A stretch of DNA of 64,000 nt from Parelaphostrongylus tenuis (lineage: Eukaryota > Nematoda > Chromadorea > Rhabditida > Metastrongylidae). The position numbers and the translations under genes were made by a program. The stretch is taken from contig JAHQIW010000291.1 in assembly GCA_019055375.1 (NCBI GenBank), forward strand, positions 1 to 64,000. Direction: 5' to 3'. The notes beneath the pieces are model-generated. The model saw nothing but the letters and a program-made list of their open reading frames with translations. It was not told the origin of the DNA and did no database searches. Below are positions 57,630 through 64,000 of this stretch, one piece after another. Numbering within the stretch: position 1 is the stretch's first letter; each line of letters opens with the position of its first letter.

Positions 57630-60600
57630 ATTGTTATGCAAAATTGAACAGCGAGATCACTTGGAGAAATAAAAAGAGGTCGAGTAGAGGAAACCGCCTT
57701 GAGGACATACAACTTAAAAGAAATATGTAGAGCATTTGAATTACTCCCATGTTCAGTGCCACAAGTGATTTCGATGACTGTTGCCCATAGCATCGAAAAG
57801 GCAGATGGATAGAAAAATTAACACATATAGAGAGATAGAAACAAATGCTTTTCTAAAGTTCGATGAAGGTTCCATTTTCTTATATACGCCTATAATCGAT
57901 TTAGTGAGTTATGAATTGACATCGCATGCAATACGTAGCATCATTTCTGAAAAACTATTAATTCTTTCATAGGTTTTAATCGTAATTTTGTCATTTGAAT
58001 AACGTATAAAGTAGAAGAATATCAAATCTAAAAAATTTATATCTATATATCCTTTCACAACTTTTACAGTCGATTGAATGTCAAGAGAAATAGTGATTGC
58101 GTAGTGGGTGAGTGCATTTTCTTCATAAAAAAGGTTGCTCATGCACAAGAAATATGGGAGAGCGTATAGAAGTGTAGCATACATAGAATAATAAAAATTT
58201 AAGTTTTCTTAAAACTCTGAGAAAAACTGAACTGTAAAAAAAATCCTTTTTATAAATTCAAGGACCGTCGCTTTCGTATTACAGTGCATCGACTATCTCC
58301 GAAGGTTATGTAGTTAGGTTATGTTTCCTTTAACCTCGACTTAACCAATCATATTTTTATTGTTGATTAAATCTTCAACACGAGGTATCCTTCATTCGAA
58401 CAATGCTCCACGGAAAAAAGGTTCGACTATAGTGTGAAGAAGGGGGAAGCGCCACAATAACGATTAACGATAGTGGACGATCAAACCAGCAGCTCAGAAG
58501 AAGACGTACGTGTCCATAGCGAAATAAAAAATCTCGTTAGCACCTCGTATAACTGGCTTAATTGCAAGGAAAACGCCCACGGTGGTTGAAATATGCCTTG
58601 TCAGGAAAGTAGAAGCTTTCCATCGCTTTATGCGCTCTGTACGAACTATTGACAGTATGTAGTAATTGAAAAATTCAACGAACGTTTATCAGTCTAACTT
58701 CCCTCTACAGTGTAATTGCATTATAACAGATATTTGGGATATGTTGTAAAATCATTTTTAGATATTGAGATTGAAATATATATATATATCTGTTGGTGGT
58801 AAGAAATTATTCAACCGCAAGCTACCTGACCTTCATTGGGTTTTCAAATCACGAAATCTAATAGGCCTTCGTGTTATTCGAAAGGTTGTAAATTTGTGAC
58901 ATTGTTTGTATATGTCTACACAATTTTATGACGACAAACTCTAGATAAGAAGCCATAATAATAGAGTCTATTAAGGAACAAAGAAATAGCTTGAGAAAAT
59001 TTTCTTCAGAACCCGTCACCGAATGAGGTCACCTCGGTTTCGCTGTGTACGACATTCATTGATGAGCTATGTTACAAGTTCCTCAGCACATTTACGAATG
59101 CAAACATTCGGTACTCAATTCTCGTGCGTAGTGCTTACCTCGAAACACGTCTAAACATCGTCCTAAGCTCAGGTTGGGGTCAACAGTGATCGCTTTATGC
59201 TCCAAAATAGAATATCTCATCAAATTCAATTCAAGAAGAATAGAGAGTTTGTGTTTTATCGTCCTTTCGATCGCCTCTGATGGCTAGAAATTAGTAGGGA
59301 CTCCGCTCACATTCCGAGTGTGGTCGCTCGACTCACCTTCCATCCTGGTCGCTACCGGACCGGTTTCGACTGGTTGGCGCGATGGACATCGCGCAAACCC
59401 GGCTTCAGAACGGTCAATCAATGAATACCGAGAAATTCTTTGTCTGTTGCTTCAACTAGTTGTTCCCGAATAGCTATCGGTTACGAAGAGTCACCCCTCA
59501 GTTCCACCCCGATGTCTCTGATCGTTATATCTTGATTTTTATTTACCGGAGAGTTTTTGGAATAATCATCATGAAAACCTTATATTTTATCTTCACTTGG
59601 TCGTTACTCTCGATTTTCGTCGCAATAGACCTTTGTTTAAATTATGGGCAGTTTTCATTCTGTGTGATTCATCGGTGTTGACTCATCAAGTAGTTTGCAA
59701 ATTCATATTCACCTGGTGTAACTGCCCTAATCGTTTAGACCAAACGCTCAACTACTATGTGAATTTTCCTATGACGATTGCCTTAGTCACCGATTTTTTT
59801 TAAGTCGTGACATTGGTCACCTCTCAAATTTTTGCGGATCCGTACAGAGTTTTTATGGCATAAGGTGTTGTCATCTGCTCTCTAGATTATGCGCGAAAGG
59901 GACGCTGAAAAAGCGGAGTTGTGTCGATTGCTCTATTGTTCATTGGTATTCCTAAAACTTCTTCATTCTCTGAAAAAGCTGTAGGCGGTTTCTCTGGTCT
60001 TTGTTTTGTACAAATTAAGTTTAGAAATGACTATAGACGTCTAAAACATATTCTCTGTCCTGAAAATTTGGTAAGGCCACTTGAATGCTGTAAATATTAG
60101 CATCCCTGAAAATCGCTCGATGAAAATACGTCGTACAGCTTTGCACGACTTTTGTAATTAGTTACAAATCAAAGAACACCATGTGGTTTCAGCACATTCG
60201 CAAACAGTGACCTTCATCAAGGTCGCTTGCATTTTGGACGTTTCGTTGTTTATGTACAGATTTCGACACATAAGCTTCATGGTTGACCTGAAGTTTTGGC
60301 CTTGATACTCCACCTTTTTCTGGTCTAAAATTTCTTTTTTCTCAGAAAAAAACAAGCCGTTTTCGAGCATTTAGAACGATAACCTCGAGAAACCAGTTTG
60401 CCTAACCTTTATTGATTACTCATTAGTGAATAAGTTTATATTAATGCACACTAAATACGCTTTTAACACATCCGTGACAGTCGATTGGAGCACGATATTT
60501 ATGTGCACCGAAATCAGTCTACATATGCGATGAACCCGAAAAGTCGACCAATCAACCCATGGATTCAACATTTCTAAACGTCATCTCAAACAACTTCATG

Positions 60601-61480
60601 GATAGAATATCTAAAAAATAAATAGAATAGCCCTCACTAGAATATATTTTGTAGACTTGATTTAGTACATAGTACGATCGTCAACCTTGAAGATATGGCG
60701 CGAAGAACTTGCTTTCTGAAGCGTGCGACTCACTCCTTTCGGCCTGTTTCTCATTGCTGTCGTGTAGCTGCAAATTCCAGATCTTCGCTAGCGACAAGCT
60801 TTTTTTGTGTTGCTTTTAGCTTCGTTGACGGAGTACCCTGGTGTAGACGCGCCGTATAGAATATTTGTAATGATCTGATCATTGTTAAGATGCGTAAGGA
60901 AAAACACGCCACTTTGTAGTGTAAATAAGAGGTTTATACACTGCCGTTCGGAGGAAGTTTGCAATCGCACGAAGAAAGAAATAGCATATTTACTAGGCCA
61001 TTCACATAAATGGCCTATTCATCGCATTTATGCCATTTCGGAAGGCTGAATAGTTTTAATAGTATTGGTTTTATATCAGTGAAAACCACAGGGTCGCAAC
61101 TTTCTAGAATCGCTTCTTTTTGTTGTCATACAGAGAATTGTCACTTTCAAGATTGGAACTTCACCATATGTTGCATCGTTCGAGCCTTTTCTTTCTGGCG
61201 AGGAGCCGGTTTTGGGAGAAAAGAAATAAATTTCAGTAGCAATGGTCACCTCTGCAGATTCCCGTCACACCACAGTTCATTACATTTCCAATATGGTCGT
61301 CAACTAGTACAGTTACTTGCGACCCAAAACCTATAGTTCGACTTCCTCCAGCCTGCACATGGATAATGGCACCTTTTATGCCAGACAATTATTAGCGAAT
61401 ACCGACAAATCTATGTTCTCCTTTATCGATTCTTATCACTATTTTGTTTTTATTCCGTATTCGTGTAATATTTGATGTAC
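57630..61480. other. Unassigned sequence
   Basis: AT-rich. I see no conserved exon. A perfect seven-pair hairpin (gcgcgat / atcgcgc) lies at about 59378-59395 inside a GC-richer block (59270-59430) that may be another repeat. Confidence 0.35.
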
Positions 61481-61486
61481 GCGTGG

Positions 61487-61640
61487 CGCAGAGGTAGATA
61501 TGTAGTCAATTAATGCGCATAAGTCACTGGTTTAGGTTTAACCCAGTTAGGTTATCCAAGCCTCCTATCTCTCCAGAGGTCCACAGAATGGTGTCGAGTC
61601 TATTTGTAGAGGTTCCCACAATCCACAAGACCTGATTACT
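61487..61640 (+). repeat. Diverged SINE-A copy
   Basis: gcgtggcgcagaggtagata (A-box), 'ggtttaggtttaacccag' in the B-box position, 'ccaagcctcctatctctcca' and 'tggtgtcgagtctatttg' follow SINE-A order. Confidence 0.55.
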
Positions 61641-62229
61641 CTTTAGCGCGGCTATCCCGTGATCAATTTTGGATAGGGGACCGACTCGATCAACATTCAA
61701 CGATATTTTACAAGGAGGACCAGAAATTCTCGAGCACTAGACGAAGCTACTCATGGATGCGAAGACATCCGTGGATGAGAAACGCGAGGTAACGCATCGA
61801 ATGGAAGGTGTGCCATGATACATAAAGATCGGTCATGTAGAATAAAAATAAACAAAAATTCTGTGAAATACTGTTTGCATTCTCGCAGTATTCGCCTGTC
61901 ATTTTACTTTTTATTTTTCACATTAACTATTGTAAAAAGCCATCGCATGTTACTATTTATTGATATTTTTAGCAAGCGTCTGTTCAACATTTCACTTTCT
62001 TCTCAACGACTTTTCTTCAATAAAAACTTACATAAGAAAAGGGATGGAATGCATGGGAGATCCAAAGCGTTTCGGTGCCATCACATGCAAACAATGTCTT
62101 CCCTGACCGACTCCACCCCGTTCTCCGTTGCATCATCGTGTTCGCTTGTCGCTTCTTCGCCATTGCAGCGATGATTCCCACTTCTTCTAATATTCAACTA
62201 GTGATTAATTTCCGTCGCAATATCGTTAC

Positions 62230-62365
62230 TCATGCAATTTCTGTGATTTGACTGAGTGAGGCGAACATCGCTGTGCAGACGTAGTCAACACCATCTCTGA
62301 TGATGATTCGCTTGTGCTTGTTGGCTACCATACAACAACCAGTTCCTTTGCTCATGGACTGTAAC
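62230..62365 (-). CDS. Candidate terminal exon, unknown protein
   Basis: On the minus strand, ctgccctag precedes 136 bases that read LQSMSKGTGCCMVANKHKR, IIIRDGVDYVCTAMFASLSQ, ITEIA and a stop. The stretch looks like real protein, but I cannot assign a family or find the preceding exons at higher coordinates. Treat as a lead only. Confidence 0.25.
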
Positions 62366-62984
62366 CTAGGGCAGTTAAATATAACAAAAGTTCCAGAAAT
62401 TGAATATGAGCTCTTGAGTTCCAAATTCTAAAAGCGCATCAAATGAACTGTGATCGTTAGAAATGAGTAGGGTTGTGCATATCAACGAACCTGCCATCGC
62501 TGTGTAATTTTATCACTTTCACCACTAAATTATTCAAAACTGCTTATTTCGATTTATTCCATCAATTCTGCTCACTTATTAGACGGGGAATATCGTTGAA
62601 TGAATCCAATGGACAAACGAATGGAAGCAGAGAGTGCTGTCACCCGTACTGCTGCATCATAGTGTTTGAACGTAGCTGGTTCGGCTACTGCTTACCTTCA
62701 CTGCTTACGGTTTTATTGTGATATTATTCGACCATTTTTGTTCTTTTTATACAAAACTTCTTGAATGAAAAGCAAATACTAGCAATGAATTAGATTTATT
62801 TAGGATGTTAACTGCCTTTTCATCTATTCTTTATGAAGTGTATATTCCTACCTAGTTACCAATTGAAATCTTATCGATTGTTCACAAAAAAAGACTCATA
62901 CGGTACACACTGTTTTTTATAGTTCGTTTTTCCTTCATGAGGAAGATGCGAGGTTGTTGACAAAAGGATTCATTCAGTACAATA

Positions 62985-63095
62985 TTAGCTGATCTTTCGG
63001 CAATTTCGCTTCTTCATGGCGTGAGAAGGTCAAACTGACACTCAATCTACTCAGTCAAACGCTTTCATAACCTCAATAGAAATACTGATTTATTT
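62985..63095 (-). repeat. PLE tail fragment
   Basis: gatctttcggcaatttcgct, 'gagaaggtcaaactgacactc' and 'tactcagtcaaacgctt' match the PLE tail at 150-235, including a decayed hammerhead segment. No endonuclease remains lie next to it. Confidence 0.55.
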
Positions 63096-63099
63096 ATTT

Positions 63100-64000
63100 T
63101 CATTCGCGTTGGAAACAGATTCTTTCGACAATCTCGCGGCGTGTGGCCTCCGTAGCTGTCATAATGAATATACGAGAGTGGTCGTTATGCCATCTATAAA
63201 TTTCACTTTTTTTCGTTGGTTTGAAACTAACGCGTGAAACTGTTTTCCCAAACTTCTTGTAATCAATCGGTGGCTAATCCAGCGTAGATTCTGTGGTAAT
63301 TTTGTCCATAGGAAGATGTTTTAATGATAATTTCAAATTTAGCCCCTTATTTCGGTGCGAAACCATTGTTGTTGGAGAGTATACGCTGCCTAGGGAGTAT
63401 GGCCAATGAAGAGGCTCAGAAATGCTTTTGCCTCAACGACTAGGCAGTGTGGAGCATAATTTCCAGAACCCAGCTCACTGTTCTCTACTTTTTGATCGCT
63501 ACGTTGATTTCCGAGCATTGTTTGTAATTAGAAGATATCGAGACTAAGACATGAACATCGCGAAATTCTTTGCAGTGCTTATAGAACTTCTCTACTTCCT
63601 AATAGCATTGTGATTGCATAGTGAACAAGTGTGTTTTCCTTCAAATTCGTAAAAGTAGTACATGCAGTGTTTTCTTGTTGAGCAAAATCAAGGTTGTTAA
63701 TAGTAGTGATCATCAAATACAGTAGAAGTACACTAAATGAAATGTAGAATGGCCGAAGTTCTGGCGAGCTAAGCCAGGCTCAGACCTTTTCACGCTTTCT
63801 AGAAGACGACGAGACTCACCAGGGCGTGAGCCATTATACTTTTATTGTAGTGTGCTTATAGTTTACTTGATAAACACCGCTGTTAGCAACCTTGGATCTG
63901 CTTAACAAGAATAACACTGATTTCATCAATCTATGCCAAGGTCAATAGACCATCCTGGGAAGTAGTACGCGTAGCAAACGCCTATGTTGTACAAAGAAAT
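63100..64000. other. Unassigned sequence
   Basis: A small inverted repeat (ctgcctagg at 63388 against cgactaggcag at 63440) is the only structure noted. No gene recognised. Confidence 0.35.

Noticed and set aside
59378..59395. Perfect hairpin as a terminator or small RNA precursor
   Set aside because: The stem is only seven pairs and too short for a microRNA precursor, and no transcription context is visible.
1..64000. CRISPR arrays, bacterial operons, rRNA genes
   Set aside because: Spliced nematode genes dominate; no regularly spaced short repeats or rRNA-like blocks were seen.

Overview
The window is nuclear DNA of a nematode, most likely a clade V strongylid close to the hookworms. Evidence: AT-rich sequence; short exons that align without gaps to Caenorhabditis-type proteins; nematode TTTCAG acceptors, including one just upstream of a start codon that looks like a spliced-leader acceptor; and dense RTE retroposons, Penelope-like elements (PLEs), mariners and tRNA-derived SINEs of the kind I associate with hookworm genomes. 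The species call is inference.

Three genes are supported. (1) Minus strand, 11286 down to 4123: four phase-0 exons of a secreted ADAMTS-like (punctin/MADD-4-type) protein, a thrombospondin type 1 repeat followed by a cysteine-rich module. Both ends of the gene are missing. (2) Plus strand, 38353-46435: a complete 13-exon adenylosuccinate lyase of 478 residues, with a GC donor in intron 1 and an apparent CG instead of AG acceptor before the exon carrying the catalytic loop. (3) Plus strand, 48039-50888: a complete 4-exon N-terminal glutamine amidohydrolase (NTAQ1, WDYHV family) of 192 residues, again with one inferred GC donor. Genes 2 and 3 lie in the same orientation 1.6 kb apart.

The rest is mostly mobile DNA. 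PLE remnants with GIY-YIG endonuclease domains lie at 105-2050 and 32420-33170, with further tails at 51.7, 52.4 and 63.0 kb. RTE reverse-transcriptase fragments lie at 7.6, 17, 25 and 38.5 kb. Two foldback mariners sit in introns. Four tRNA-derived SINE families (called SINE-A to SINE-D here) and one other repeat family (E) recur. Every ADSL intron longer than 350 bases apart from the 420-base intron 6 contains an identifiable element.

The most unusual content is a set of hammerhead-ribozyme-like motifs in at least three sequence families. They occur as tandem units (periods 260 and 319 bases), as head-to-head pairs, singly in ADSL intron 2, and inside an element that landed in a SINE in ADSL intron 10. 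Several keep the full catalytic core. A second theme is that PLE, mariner, SINE and hammerhead elements all recur as head-to-head inverted dimers.

Large parts (about 9.4-11.2, 13-17, 17.8-22, 26.3-29.7, 30.1-32.4, 57.6-61.5 and 63.1-64 kb) hold nothing I can assign. All calls come from reading translations and motifs by eye; no search was run.
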